64,000 nucleotides of DNA from an uncultured Clostridia bacterium (lineage in GTDB: Bacteria > Bacillota > Dehalobacteriia > UBA4068 > CALXSR01), in assembly GCA_944391215.1 (NCBI GenBank), contig CALXSR010000052.1:1-64000 (forward strand), in the 5' to 3' direction. Below, piece after piece: positions 1-9,440 of this stretch. Position 1 is the first letter of the stretch; each line of letters opens with the position of its first letter. The position numbers and the translations under genes are program-made. The notes beneath the pieces are model-generated. The model saw only the letters and a list, made by a program, of their open reading frames with translations, did no database searches and was not told the DNA's origin.

Positions 1-1716
1 GGTTAATAAATTTTCAAACGGTTCTTCGACATCAACAAAACCTAAGTCATACAATACTTTTGTGAAAAAGCGCGCATACATCAAATGCAAAATGGCATGT
101 TCCACGCCGCCAATATATTGATCGACATTCATCCAATAATCTACTTTTTCCTTACTGAAAGCTTCTTTTTCATTCAGTGCATCGCAATAACGCAAGAAAT
201 ACCAAGAAGAACAAACAAAAGTGTCCATGGTATCCATTTCTCGTTTTGCCGGTCCGCCACAAATGGGACAAGTTGCTTCAGCAAATGTTTTGCTTGTAGT
301 CAACGGAGAAAGCCCTGAAGGCAAAAATTCCACATCTGCGGGTAACATAACCGGTAATTGCTCTTCCGGTACCGGCACAGTACCACAGTGCTCGCAATAC
401 AAAATTGGGATCGGCGCCCCCCAATAGCGTTGGCGAGAAATGAGCCAGTCACGCAAGCGATAGTTTACGACCCTTTTGCCCAATTCTGCCTTTTCCATAT
501 CATCTGCCATGGCTTTCATTGCTTCTTTACGATTTTCCAGTCCATTGTATTTACCGGAATGAATCATATAACCATCTTCTTCATAAGCGGCAGCTAATTC
601 AGTTTCTTGACCATTTTTTTCTGGTGTAATCACTTGTTTTATTGGTAAATGGTATTTTTTAGCAAAATCAAAATCCCTTTGATCATGCGCTGGCACACCC
701 ATAACAGCCCCTGTGCCATATTCCATTAAAACATAATTGGTAATCCAAATAGGCACCTTTTCATTTGTCATAGGATTGATCGCATAGGCGCCAATAAACA
801 TCCCTTCTTTTTCCAAATCATTAGAAGTGCGATCGATATTGGAAAGAGCTTGTACCTTTTTCACAAATTTTTGTACTTCTTCTTCATACGCAGTGCCCTT
901 CGTCAGTTTCCGCACCATAGGATGTTCCGGCGCTAAAACCATATAGGTCACACCAAAAATAGTATCATGCCTTGTTGTAAATACCGGTAAAAGCTCATTG
1001 GTATCCGCTGTTTTAAAATTAACTTCCACCCCTTCACTGCGGCCAATCCAATTTTCTTGCATCGTTTTAACTTTATCTGGCCAACCGGGTAATTTTACTA
1101 AATCGTCCAACAAGCGTTGCGCATAATCCGTAATTTTGAAAAACCATTGTTCTAAATTCTTTTTCTCCACTTCGCTATCGCAACGTTCACAATGCCCATC
1201 AATCACTTGTTCATTGGCAAGTACAGTAGCGCAAGAGGGGCACCAATTTACTGCTGCTTTCTTTTTATAGGCCAATCCTTTTTTATATAATTGTAAAAAA
1301 AGCCATTGCGTCCACTTATAATAATCTGGCTTACAGGTAGTAACTTCCCGATCCCAATCATAAGAAAGGCCCATGCTTTTTAATTGCCTTTTCATATTCG
1401 CAATATTTTCAATTGTCCATTTGTCTGGAGCTACACCTCTTTTAATAGCAGCATTTTCTGCCGGTAACCCAAAGGAATCCCACCCCATAGGATGCAAAAC
1501 ATTATAACCCTTCATCCATTGGAAACGAGCTAATACGTCACCAATGGAATAATTGCGCACATGTCCCATATGCAAATTTCCGGATGGATACGGAAACATT
1601 TCTAAAATATAATATTTTTCTTTATCGCCGCCTTCAACGGCATGATAAATATCGGTTTCTTCCCATTTTTGTTGCCATTTTTTTTCTACTTCGTTGGCAT
1701 TATATTTTACTTCCAC
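1..1716 (-). CDS. leuS: Leucyl-tRNA synthetase, N-terminal 572 residues (3' end outside window)
   Basis: Class I aminoacyl-tRNA synthetase that charges tRNA-Leu in the cytosol. The reading frame stays open to the first base of the window. I chose a GTG start at 1716 because GGGAGGG lies 7 nt upstream and the protein then begins MEVKYN, as in bacterial LeuRS. The HIGH-class motif reads HMGH near residue 50, followed by the CP1 editing region and two Cys pairs of the zinc-ribbon type (CERC; CEHC with a later CPIC). The last visible residues (EPFENLL) match the region just before the leucine-specific part. The KMSKS loop and the anticodon-binding domain, about 250 residues, lie outside. It is transcribed alone from a promoter at 1753-1781 with a leader too short for a T-box. 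Confidence 0.97.
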   Translation of the reverse strand, partial: MEVKYNANEVEKKWQQKWEETDIYHAVEGGDKEKYYILEMFPYPSGNLHMGHVRNYSIGDVLARFQWMKGYNVLHPMGWDSFGLPAENAAIKRGVAPDKWTIENIANMKRQLKSMGLSYDWDREVTTCKPDYYKWTQWLFLQLYKKGLAYKKKAAVNWCPSCATVLANEQVIDGHCERCDSEVEKKNLEQWFFKITDYAQRLLDDLVKLPGWPDKVKTMQENWIGRSEGVEVNFKTADTNELLPVFTTRHDTIFGVTYMVLAPEHPMVRKLTKGTAYEEEVQKFVKKVQALSNIDRTSNDLEKEGMFIGAYAINPMTNEKVPIWITNYVLMEYGTGAVMGVPAHDQRDFDFAKKYHLPIKQVITPEKNGQETELAAAYEEDGYMIHSGKYNGLENRKEAMKAMADDMEKAELGKRVVNYRLRDWLISRQRYWGAPIPILYCEHCGTVPVPEEQLPVMLPADVEFLPSGLSPLTTSKTFAEATCPICGGPAKREMDTMDTFVCSSWYFLRYCDALNEKEAFSKEKVDYWMNVDQYIGGVEHAILHLMYARFFTKVLYDLGFVDVEEPFENLLT

Positions 1717-1752
1717 AGTTGGTTCCCTCCCGATTTACTAGCCTATTTTTTC

Positions 1753-1781
1753 ATTTTAGCTGATTTATGGCAAACTTGCAA
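1753..1781 (-). promoter_or_regulatory. leuS promoter
   Basis: On the minus strand TTGCAA (1781-1776) and TAAAAT (1758-1753) are separated by exactly 17 bases, about 35 bases upstream of the GTG start. The same two hexamers with the same spacing precede the tRNA-Leu gene at 33167-33195. Confidence 0.6.
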
Positions 1782-1803
1782 GGATTTGACAATAGATAGG
1801 CAA

Positions 1804-1832
1804 TAAAAAAACGGCCCGAAGGCCGCTTTTTA
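1804..1832 (-). terminator. Intrinsic terminator of the malic enzyme-fumarase operon
   Basis: A 6-bp GC-rich stem (GCGGCC/GGCCGT with one G-T pair) closes a TTCG tetraloop and is followed on the minus strand by seven T. It sits about 15 bases after the fumarase beta stop. The A-run on the other side could let it work in both directions. Confidence 0.85.
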
Positions 1833-1846
1833 TGATGTTTTAACGA

Positions 1847-2428
1847 TTATTCGCTATCTTCTTCGTCATGAATACTATATTCCGATTTGCCAATTTCATA
1901 TTGATTATTCCCATAAGTATCAATGGCAACGACACAAACCAAATCTTCAATCCCCAATTTATAAATAGCTTCAGGACCCAAATCTTCATATAATACAATT
2001 TCAGCGCTTTTTACACATTCCGCAATTAAAGCGCCAGCGCCACCCACAGCAGCAAAATACACCGCTCCATACTGTTTCATGGCTTCTACCACTTGTTTTG
2101 CCCGCGGACCTTTCCCTATCATGCCGCGCAACCCATATTCCAATAATAGAGGCGTATAGGGATCCATTCTAGCGCTGGTGGTAGGGCCAACCGAACCAAT
2201 AGGATGCCCTGGTTTAGCCGGACAAGGACCTGCATAATAAATGAGTTGTCCCGTTAAATCAATTGGCATTGGATCGCCTTTTTTTAATGTATTCACTAAT
2301 CTTTTATGTGCCGCATCACGACCCGTATAAATGGTACCGCTTAATGAAACAATATCTCCAGCCCGTAAAGATAATACGTCTTCCTGGGTAAGGGGGGTAT
2401 TGAGTTTCTTAATTGCTACCTGATCCAT
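1847..2428 (-). CDS. fumB: Class I fumarate hydratase, beta subunit
   Basis: This is the 193-residue C-terminal-domain subunit of the oxygen-sensitive 4Fe-4S fumarase, which interconverts fumarate and malate. It belongs to the family shared with L(+)-tartrate dehydratase beta. Family landmarks visible are an N-terminal strand region with LSGTIYTGRDAAHKR, the PAKPGHPIGSVGPTTSARMD loop and GKGPRAK, followed by a conserved GGAGAL. The gene follows the alpha subunit by 31 bases and ends just before a strong terminator, so it is the last gene of the malic enzyme-fumarase operon. Tartrate dehydratase cannot be excluded from sequence alone, but the adjacent malic enzyme favours fumarase. The symbol is used loosely because naming varies (fumB, ttdB). 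Confidence 0.92.
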   Translation of the reverse strand: MDQVAIKKLNTPLTQEDVLSLRAGDIVSLSGTIYTGRDAAHKRLVNTLKKGDPMPIDLTGQLIYYAGPCPAKPGHPIGSVGPTTSARMDPYTPLLLEYGLRGMIGKGPRAKQVVEAMKQYGAVYFAAVGGAGALIAECVKSAEIVLYEDLGPEAIYKLGIEDLVCVVAIDTYGNNQYEIGKSEYSIHDEEDSE

Positions 2429-2459
2429 AATTTTAAATAGCCTCCATCTTTATTATATT

Positions 2460-3305
2460 TTATAAATTTATTTCCTTATAGCGTGCAGCATGGCAGTTGA
2501 CATTTACTGCTACCGGCAAACAGGCCATATGGGTAGGATAATCTTCAATATGAACGGCTAATGCCGTATTACGACCACCCAAACCATTGGGACCAATCCC
2601 CGTTTTGTTAATTTCTTTTAGCAATGTCTGTTCTAAAGAAGCATAACGCGGATCCGAATGATGGGTACCAGCCTCTCTGGTTAATGCTTTTTTCGCTAAA
2701 AAAGCAACTTTATCCATGGAACCGCCAATGCCAATTCCTACAATAATGGGAGGGCATGGTTTACCGCCGGCTTCTAAAATGGTATCCATGACAAATTTTT
2801 TCACACCTTCCACCCCGTCTGCTGGCCGGAGCATTTTTAAAGCGCTAACCCCTTCACTGCCACCACCTTTGGGTAAAATTGCAATATGTAGTCCATCTCC
2901 TGGCACTATATCATAATGAATCATGGCCGGCGTATTATCGCCAGTGTTTTTTCTTGAAAAAAGCGGATCAGCCAAAACAGACTTTCTTAAATAACCTTTT
3001 TCATAACCTTGTCGAACCCCTTGATTGATAGCATCGGTAATAAAGCCGTCTTTAATATGTAAATCCTGGCCAATTTCAATAAACATGGCCGCCAATCCAG
3101 TATCTTGACAAATAGGCATTTCTTCCCGACGGGCAATTTCAATATTATTGACGATATTTTCTAGTATTCTGATCCCAAAAGCCGATTCTTCTTTCGCCAA
3201 TGCTTCACGAATTAATTTCTCCACATCCGCGCCTAAATCATAAGCAGCCTGCAAGCAAAGTGTTTCTACAGCCTTCGTAATGATGTCCGCGCTTATTTCT
3301 CGCAT
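2460..3305 (-). CDS. fumA: Class I fumarate hydratase, alpha subunit (4Fe-4S)
   Basis: This is the 281-residue catalytic subunit carrying the 4Fe-4S cluster. The three expected ligand cysteines are visible in CQDTG (Cys about 66), PCPP (Cys about 184) and NCHAAR (Cys about 271). I placed the start at 3305 rather than at an upstream in-frame ATG (3326), because a GAGGAAGG ribosome site lies between them and the protein then begins MREIS as in the family. It pairs with the beta subunit downstream. Malic enzyme lies 57 bases upstream in the same direction, so malate can be dehydrated to fumarate or oxidatively decarboxylated by products of one operon. Confidence 0.92.
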   Translation of the reverse strand: MREISADIITKAVETLCLQAAYDLGADVEKLIREALAKEESAFGIRILENIVNNIEIARREEMPICQDTGLAAMFIEIGQDLHIKDGFITDAINQGVRQGYEKGYLRKSVLADPLFSRKNTGDNTPAMIHYDIVPGDGLHIAILPKGGGSEGVSALKMLRPADGVEGVKKFVMDTILEAGGKPCPPIIVGIGIGGSMDKVAFLAKKALTREAGTHHSDPRYASLEQTLLKEINKTGIGPNGLGGRNTALAVHIEDYPTHMACLPVAVNVNCHAARYKEINL

Positions 3306-3362
3306 AATTGCATACCTTCCTCTCAATCAATCGTTCGATTTATATCCATTATAAAACAAATT

Positions 3363-4541
3363 TTAAATTCGGGCTATCCCACTTTTTCTGGCAGCCTCCG
3401 CCACCGCTTGTGCCACCACATTCGCCACTGCCAAATTTAAAGCGGAAGGAATCACATAATCATTGTGCAATTCTCCGTCACTCACTAAGGAAGCCAAGGC
3501 TTTGGCTGCAGCCAATTTCATTTCTTCATTGATTTCACTAGCTCTCACGGCAAATGCCCCCTTAAAAATACCAGGGAATACCAAAACATTATTTATCTGA
3601 TTGGGAAAATCGGAACGCCCGGTTGCAATAACCGCTGCTCCACCGGCTTTGGCTTCATCCGGTAAAATTTCAGGATTAGGATTCGCTAAAGCAAACAAAA
3701 TTGCATTTTTATTCATGCTGGCAACCATTTCTTTGCTAATCACATTGGGCCCAGATACACCAATAAAAATATCTGCGTTTCTTAAGGCATCCTGCAAGGT
3801 CCCAGTTTCTTCATTTGGATTGGTTTGTTTAGCCATTTCTTTATGTACTTCGCTTTTCCAGGTTTCCGGATGTCCTTTGCTAATAATTCCTTTTCTATCT
3901 ACAAGCAAAATTTCCTTTACGCCATAATTCAAAAGTATTTTACAAATAGCGATCCCTGCCGCCCCCACACCAAGCATTGCGATGCGACAGGAAGTCAAAT
4001 CTTTTTTCACCAAACGACAAGCATTCATTAGCCCTGCTAAAACACAAACAGCTGTTCCATGCTGATCATCATGAAAAACCGGAATATCCAATTCTTTTTT
4101 CAATCTTTCTTCTATATAAAAACAACGGGGCGCTTTGATATCTTCTAAATTGATACCGCCAAAACTAGGGGCAATATTTTTTACGGTATTGATAATCTCT
4201 TCATCATCCTGCGTATCTAAACAAATGGGAAAAGCATCGATACCGCCAAATTTTTTAAACAACACTGCTTTTCCTTCCATAACAGGCATGGAAGCTTGAC
4301 CGCCAATATTCCCGATTCCCAAAACAGCCGATCCATCAGAAACAACAGCCACCAAATTCCCTTTACTTGTATATTTATAGGCATCGTCCGGATTTTCTGC
4401 AATTTTTTTACAAGGCTCTGCCACCCCAGGGGTATAAGCCAAAGACAAATCCACGCGATCTGCTAAATTCACTTTGCTAATGACCTCAATTTTTCCTCGC
4501 ATTTTTTCGTGGAGTTCTAAAGACATTTTACCAAAATCCAT
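3363..4541 (-). CDS. NAD(P)-dependent malic enzyme
   Basis: Oxidatively decarboxylates malate to pyruvate. At 392 residues it is the usual length of the short bacterial malic enzyme. Visible motifs are SLAYTPGVAEPC near the N-terminus (substrate-binding Tyr), the metal-binding FHDDQHGTA, the Rossmann motif GVGAAG, and LFALANPNPE. I chose the ATG at 4541 because GAAGGGTG precedes it; an in-frame ATG at 4562 would put this ribosome site inside the coding region. An extended -10 element lies about 90 bases upstream. Genes for two AEC permeases lie upstream and the two fumarase subunits downstream, which fits a malate/fumarate utilisation block. Confidence 0.95.
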   Translation of the reverse strand: MDFGKMSLELHEKMRGKIEVISKVNLADRVDLSLAYTPGVAEPCKKIAENPDDAYKYTSKGNLVAVVSDGSAVLGIGNIGGQASMPVMEGKAVLFKKFGGIDAFPICLDTQDDEEIINTVKNIAPSFGGINLEDIKAPRCFYIEERLKKELDIPVFHDDQHGTAVCVLAGLMNACRLVKKDLTSCRIAMLGVGAAGIAICKILLNYGVKEILLVDRKGIISKGHPETWKSEVHKEMAKQTNPNEETGTLQDALRNADIFIGVSGPNVISKEMVASMNKNAILFALANPNPEILPDEAKAGGAAVIATGRSDFPNQINNVLVFPGIFKGAFAVRASEINEEMKLAAAKALASLVSDGELHNDYVIPSALNLAVANVVAQAVAEAARKSGIARI

Positions 4542-4626
4542 TATTTTACACCCTTCTTTCATAAACTTTGCAATATTGCCAGTTTTCTACAATATTCCAA
4601 AGACCAAATAGTAATTTTAAGTATGT

Positions 4627-4635
4627 ATTATATCA
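4627..4635 (-). promoter_or_regulatory. Extended -10 promoter for the malic enzyme operon
   Basis: TGATATAAT on the minus strand matches the extended -10 consensus perfectly, about 86 bases before the malic enzyme ATG. The -35 position (TTTTTC) is poor, as is tolerated for extended -10 promoters. Confidence 0.5.
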
Positions 4636-4662
4636 CATTTTTGCAGGAAGAAAAATAATTTT

Positions 4663-5613
4663 TTATATAAAACCTAAACTACGCAGGATAAAAATGAAAA
4701 ATACCAAAGAAACAAACGCAAAAGCGGTTGTAAAAACAATCAATTGCCCGGCTAATTCTCCATCCGCTCCAGCCTCTTTGGCCATTACAAAACTAGCTAC
4801 CGCCCCTGGAGCGCCAAATAAGGCTAAACAAATGGCCAGTTCCGGCCCTCTAAAACCAAGTATTACCGCAATGGTTAACATAATAGCCGGCACCAAAAAT
4901 AGTTTATCCAAAACCCCGCGTATAATATAAGGCATATTGTGTTTGGCACTTTGAAATTTAAAAGTACCCCCCAGAGAAATTAAAGCGATTGTTGTTGTCA
5001 CATCAGCAATATCGCCAATCACATCCACCACAAAATCAAAAAGGGGAATTTTTAACAAGACAAATAAAAACGCAATAATTGCTCCTATAATAATGGGATT
5101 GGTAAAAATATTATGTAAAATATCTTTAAAATCCACCCTTTTTTTCCCCTCATGTTCTTGGAAAAAAGCAAGCACCACAGCACCAAGAATGTTAAAAATA
5201 GGGACTACAAAAGCCACCATCATAACAGCAGGGCCAATATGCTCTTCTCCAAAAATATTGGTAATCATCGGAATGCCAAAGAAAAAAAAGTTAGCGCGAA
5301 ACAGGTTTTGCACCATAACCCCTTTTTTCTTTTGATCCTTAACAGTTAAAGGGATGAACAAACAACCAATCACCGCCAAAGAAATTATCCCAGTGATCCC
5401 AAAAACAACAAGAGGCACATAACTACCAACATCCAAATTGCTACTATAAATATTTTTAAAAATAAGGCATGGCATAGCTACTTTAAAGCAAAAGCGGGTT
5501 ACCTCGTTAAAAAAAGATTCTTTAAAAACATGAAAAACCCTTAAAAAATAGCCAATAAAAATCATTAAAAAAAGCGGTAATACCGCCATTACCGCAAATG
5601 AGAATGTCGCCAT
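4663..5613 (-). CDS. AEC-family transporter, probable malate or organic anion permease (copy 1)
   Basis: Integral membrane protein of 316 residues with about ten hydrophobic segments, of the auxin efflux carrier (AEC) family whose bacterial members include malate permeases such as MleP/MdcF. The half-repeat FCFKVAMPCLIFKNIY (first half) and FGAPGAVASFVMAKEAG (second half) are typical family signatures. Two adjacent ATGs are possible (5616 and 5613); the second has better spacing from AAGAAGG. It is tandem with a paralogue 52 bases upstream, both ending in a similar hydrophobic stretch with RSLGF. The neighbouring malic enzyme and fumarase make malate the likely substrate, but this is inference. 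Confidence 0.88.
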   Translation of the reverse strand: MATFSFAVMAVLPLFLMIFIGYFLRVFHVFKESFFNEVTRFCFKVAMPCLIFKNIYSSNLDVGSYVPLVVFGITGIISLAVIGCLFIPLTVKDQKKKGVMVQNLFRANFFFFGIPMITNIFGEEHIGPAVMMVAFVVPIFNILGAVVLAFFQEHEGKKRVDFKDILHNIFTNPIIIGAIIAFLFVLLKIPLFDFVVDVIGDIADVTTTIALISLGGTFKFQSAKHNMPYIIRGVLDKLFLVPAIMLTIAVILGFRGPELAICLALFGAPGAVASFVMAKEAGADGELAGQLIVFTTAFAFVSLVFFIFILRSLGFI

Positions 5614-5665
5614 CATGATCCTTCTTTCTAACAAAAAACCGCTTCAACAGATAAAAATTGATCTT

Positions 5666-6625
5666 TTATAAAAAACCAAGGCTTCGTAAAAGAAAAATAA
5701 AACCAAACATGGTAAAAGCCGAAAGCGCTGTTCCGAACACAACTAACTCTCCAGCTAAATCCCCGTCTGCATCCATACTAGTTGCCACCACATAACTTGT
5801 AATGGAACCAGGAGACGCCGTCATGCCTAACAAAGCCCCTAAAAGCGGACCACGGAAACCGCAAAAAATAGCAATGATCATAACAATAGCCGGAGCAATC
5901 AATAATTTGCCGGATAAACCAATCATTAAATAACGAAAATCAGCCTTAGCTCTAGCAAAATTAAAATGCGCCCCAACCGCCATCAATCCCATCGGAGTAG
6001 CTACCTTTGCCACATCACTAACCGTCCGGTCCAAAAAATTTGGTAATTGAATCTGCAACGACAACAAGACCAAAGCCAGTGCAGCACCAATAATGATATG
6101 GTTTTTAAAAATACTTTTTAATAAAGGCACAATATGTACACTTTTTTTACCGCTTCTTTGTTTTTCTTGATAATAAGCCATAATCGCGGTACCAAGAATA
6201 TTATATAGTATGGCAGATATGGCCAGTAGGATACTTGCCGGACCTACTCCGTCATTTCCATACATATTGGCCGCCATGGGAATACCAAACAAAATGAAAT
6301 TACTGCGAAACATATTTTGGGCTAGAACAGCCCGACGTGGACTCTCTTTCACCAACTTAGGTAAAATTAATAAACTAACCGCGGCAATACCACAAATTGC
6401 CAGTGCCCCGAAAATAAGTAATCCAGAATTTTGGCCTATGGTAGTATTACTGGTATAAATATTGTAAAAAACCAAAGCGGGTAAGGCAACCTCGAAACAA
6501 AATTTATTAATTAAAGTAACAAATGCTTCGGGGAAATAACCTAAACGACGTAAAATATACCCCAATCCAACTAACATAAAAATAGGCAAAACTGCACCAA
6601 AAGCAAAAGAAAAACTGCTAGCCAT
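5666..6625 (-). CDS. AEC-family transporter, probable malate or organic anion permease (copy 2)
   Basis: This 319-residue multi-spanning membrane protein is a close paralogue of the next gene downstream. Both share FCFEVALPALVFYNIYTSN-like and SPGSITSYVVA-like segments in the same positions, and both end in LRSLGF. The pair probably arose by tandem duplication. It is the first gene of the dicarboxylate block and has its own consensus-like promoter at 6667-6695. The ribosome site AAAGGG is rather far (about 13 nt) from the ATG. Whether the two copies differ in substrate or form a functional unit cannot be told from sequence. Confidence 0.88.
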   Translation of the reverse strand: MASSFSFAFGAVLPIFMLVGLGYILRRLGYFPEAFVTLINKFCFEVALPALVFYNIYTSNTTIGQNSGLLIFGALAICGIAAVSLLILPKLVKESPRRAVLAQNMFRSNFILFGIPMAANMYGNDGVGPASILLAISAILYNILGTAIMAYYQEKQRSGKKSVHIVPLLKSIFKNHIIIGAALALVLLSLQIQLPNFLDRTVSDVAKVATPMGLMAVGAHFNFARAKADFRYLMIGLSGKLLIAPAIVMIIAIFCGFRGPLLGALLGMTASPGSITSYVVATSMDADGDLAGELVVFGTALSAFTMFGFIFLLRSLGFL

Positions 6626-6666
6626 AATTTCTATTATTCCCTTTCGATAAAATGCAACATGTTATC

Positions 6667-6695
6667 AGTATAACCAATACATTTCTTCTTTTCAA
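6667..6695 (-). promoter_or_regulatory. Promoter for the AEC transporter pair
   Basis: TTGAAA (6695-6690) and TATACT (6672-6667) on the minus strand are 17 bases apart, about 45 bases upstream of the first AEC gene. Confidence 0.6.
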
Positions 6696-6725
6696 TAACT
6701 ATTATACTTATAAAGGTTATAGGTA

Positions 6726-6763
6726 AAAAAACAGGCTGTTTATTTCTATTCATAAACAGCCTG
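6726..6763 (-). terminator. Terminator of the glycine decarboxylase operon
   Basis: A perfect 12-bp inverted repeat (CAGGCTGTTTAT and its complement) with an 8-nt loop is followed by seven T on the minus strand. The stop codon of the upstream gene (TAG at 6746-6748) lies inside the loop. Confidence 0.9.
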
Positions 6764-7864
6764 ATAAACATAATGTTCATCATACCCGGATAAAACCTGA
6801 TAAAAACCGGCTAATAGTTTATCGGTTACACTATCTCCCGTATCCAGCAAAAGCGGTTTTCCTTGTAATGCTACTAATTTATCTAAAGTTGCTATAATCT
6901 GTATATTTTCTTTCCCAGCTTTTTGCAAAACTACTGGGCTAAATTGCTGATTGCCACGACCAAAGATATAGCCTTGTCCACCAATTACAGAAACCACAAT
7001 TTTAAACGGTTTGTTATCAATCATTTCCAGTATTTCCTTTTCATTGGCGTCCTGACAAATTAATTTTTTATTTTGTACAATATCCACACCAAGTAAAGTA
7101 TAAGGCAATCGTAATCTTTCCATAATTGCCCGGGTAGTAGTACCAGCGCCAATTAAATAATAGACATCTTTTTCCATGTGATCAATCATATAATCGGCAA
7201 TCCCAAAATTTGCTTCTTTATTATTAAAAACACCGCCAGATTTCAAAGATTGTACCAAATTAGGCGCATAGATAATGCGCAAATATCCATATAATCTAGC
7301 CGAAACTTGACCGTTTCGGAAAGCATCCTCATCAATATCCATAACTTCGGATTCTTTTTCAGCTGTTTTATTTTGGCAAAATGCAGCCAACAGTTTTCCA
7401 GCATTCGTCGGTTTTGTAGCAAACACTGCCGAATGAATTTTTACTCCAGCAGGAATTCCTAACACAAGTGCTTGATCTCCCACTGCTTGGCAAATATTTC
7501 TCGCAGTCCCATCTCCGCCAGCAAAAACAAGACAATCCATATTTCGTTTCTGCATTTCTTCCACTGCATTTTTGGTATCTTGAGCCCCTGTCATTGCATC
7601 CGGATGATATACAATAATAGGAGATATGCCTGCTTTTTGGCAGGCATATTCTCCCATTTTACCAGAACAAGTATAAATAATAAAAGAATTTTCAGGAGCA
7701 GCTTCTTGCAAAGCAAGCAAAGCTTTCACAGTTTTATTTTCCGCTTCCGCTTTTGCTCCTAAAGAAATTGCTTTTTGCAGAGTATCTGCTCCATCTGTTC
7801 CTTTTAAACCAACCCGACCACCCATTCCGGCAATCGGATTGATAATTAAACCAATTTTTTTCAT
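6746..7864 (-). CDS. ATP-NAD kinase / AcoX-like protein
   Basis: 372-residue cytosolic protein of the ATP-NAD kinase superfamily, resembling AcoX-type members rather than housekeeping NAD kinase. Visible are an N-terminal IGLIINPIAGMGG (first nucleotide-binding strand and Gly loop) and VFAGGDGTARNI (the GGDGT phosphoryl-donor motif, about residue 115). It starts one base after the gcvPB stop and ends in the operon terminator, so it is co-transcribed with the two glycine dehydrogenase subunits. AcoX proteins are often found beside lipoate-dependent dehydrogenase operons, but their role is not settled. A function tied to NAD(P) supply or to a small-molecule kinase step is inference. Confidence 0.8.
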   Translation of the reverse strand: MKKIGLIINPIAGMGGRVGLKGTDGADTLQKAISLGAKAEAENKTVKALLALQEAAPENSFIIYTCSGKMGEYACQKAGISPIIVYHPDAMTGAQDTKNAVEEMQKRNMDCLVFAGGDGTARNICQAVGDQALVLGIPAGVKIHSAVFATKPTNAGKLLAAFCQNKTAEKESEVMDIDEDAFRNGQVSARLYGYLRIIYAPNLVQSLKSGGVFNNKEANFGIADYMIDHMEKDVYYLIGAGTTTRAIMERLRLPYTLLGVDIVQNKKLICQDANEKEILEMIDNKPFKIVVSVIGGQGYIFGRGNQQFSPVVLQKAGKENIQIIATLDKLVALQGKPLLLDTGDSVTDKLLAGFYQVLSGYDEHYVYQAVYE

Positions 7865-7865
7865 A

Positions 7866-9428
7866 TTATTTTAAACCTTTTTTCTTTTTATAAACACGCC
7901 AAGAAACAATTAAATCATTCGGGTCGTCAATCCCTGGATGTGATACTTTGGAAATAGCCGTTTTATATGGCGCATTCTTCACCAATTCTGGATCGCTATA
8001 GGCCTCTTCAGAAATTTTTTCAAAAATAGCTGCATACTCATCCAAATCAGCTTTTGAATACGCTTCCGTCGGTTCCGGAGTCATCGGTTCTGCAATTAAC
8101 CAAGGATGATGGCTTAAAAAATAACTTTGCAAGCCATAATCGCCGGCTCTTCTTTCAATATCCTCCGTTCCCACTCCCGTATCTTCTTTGCATTTTTCCC
8201 AACTATAACGAACTTGTTCCATGCGGAACTCCCCTTCTTGCCAAGGAGCACTAATCCCTTTTACATTGGTTAGCATTTTTTTCATCAAATAATTATTGTT
8301 GATGATAGCAGTATCGGCAACTTCACGTAATCCTTCTGCCCCCATCGCCATAATCCAGGCATAAGCACGTAATACGGTAGCAACAACCCCATAAAATTTC
8401 CTTACTTTGCCGATGCTTGTTTTACCATCATAATCCCAATAATACTTTTCCCCATCAAATTTTACGCGCGGTTTCGGCAAATATTGCGCAAGCTCTTCTT
8501 TTACTCCTTGCGCCCCACAGCACGGTCCCATACAGCCATGCGGAGAAGAAAAAGATTTATGCAAATTAAAATGACACATATCAAAGCCGGCGTCCCTGGC
8601 GCGGCAAATACCAAATAATCCATTATAATCCGCTTGGTCTGCAATACATAACCCGCCAACACTATGCACAATATCAACCATTTCTTTAATTTGGCTGTTA
8701 AAAATACCCGTATCTTCTGGATTGGTAATAAACAAGCCAGCCGTGTGTTCCGACACAACGGATTTCAAAGCTTCCACACTAGGGCATCCCGTTTTCGGAT
8801 CTGGCATTAAAGTAATTACCTTAAACCCCTTTGTAGCAGGAGAAGCCGCATTTACTGGGTGCGATAAGATAGTAGTAATAATTTCATTTCTTTGTTCCCC
8901 TTCTCCACGCGCCGTATGATAAGCTTTCAATACCGAAGCATTCGAAAAAACAGCTTGCCCGCCGCCGCCTGGTTGAAAACTAAAGGCATCCATCCCGGAG
9001 ATCGCTTTTAAACATTGCTCAGCCTTATAAATGATTTCTAAAATACCCTGCGTTGTTTCATCGTCTTGTAAAGGATGCAAATCCGCAAATTTGCTATTGC
9101 GAACAAATTGTTCATTGATTTTAGGGCTATATTTCATGGTACAAGTACCCAAACCAATATCTGCCACAATTTCTTGCCCCATGGTTTCTTGCGACAAACG
9201 CAAATAATGTCTTAATACCTGCGGTTGCGCAATTTCCGGTAAATTGGGCGCTTTCTTCCTTTTTAAAGAAGCCGGAATCACTTTTTCAATATCCCCTATT
9301 TCGTTTTGGATTCCTTTTTCTGCTGGAGGAATTAAAATGCCACGCTGTCCGGGAACAGATAACTCACAAACGATGGGTTCATCCCATTTGGCTTCATGAA
9401 AATTTCTTAATTTTATTTCCTTTTGCAT
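7866..9428 (-). CDS. gcvPB: Glycine dehydrogenase (decarboxylating), subunit 2
   Basis: 520-residue PLP-carrying subunit of the two-subunit P-protein of the glycine cleavage system. P-protein decarboxylates glycine and passes the aminomethyl group to lipoylated H-protein. The PLP lysine lies in NLHKSFSSPHG, and GPCCG follows as in the family. The N-terminus has the conserved KRKKAPNLPEIAQPQVLRHY region and GTCTMKYSPK. A good GGAGGGG site precedes the ATG. It lies 12 bases downstream of gcvPA. No gcvT, gcvH or lpd is present in the window, so the rest of the system must be elsewhere. Confidence 0.97.
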   Translation of the reverse strand: MQKEIKLRNFHEAKWDEPIVCELSVPGQRGILIPPAEKGIQNEIGDIEKVIPASLKRKKAPNLPEIAQPQVLRHYLRLSQETMGQEIVADIGLGTCTMKYSPKINEQFVRNSKFADLHPLQDDETTQGILEIIYKAEQCLKAISGMDAFSFQPGGGGQAVFSNASVLKAYHTARGEGEQRNEIITTILSHPVNAASPATKGFKVITLMPDPKTGCPSVEALKSVVSEHTAGLFITNPEDTGIFNSQIKEMVDIVHSVGGLCIADQADYNGLFGICRARDAGFDMCHFNLHKSFSSPHGCMGPCCGAQGVKEELAQYLPKPRVKFDGEKYYWDYDGKTSIGKVRKFYGVVATVLRAYAWIMAMGAEGLREVADTAIINNNYLMKKMLTNVKGISAPWQEGEFRMEQVRYSWEKCKEDTGVGTEDIERRAGDYGLQSYFLSHHPWLIAEPMTPEPTEAYSKADLDEYAAIFEKISEEAYSDPELVKNAPYKTAISKVSHPGIDDPNDLIVSWRVYKKKKGLK

Positions 9429-9440
9429 TTAAAACCCCTC

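Noticed and set aside
1717-1800. T-box leader for leuS
   Set aside because: The leader from the predicted promoter is only about 35-40 nt and has no T-box core sequence or specifier stem.
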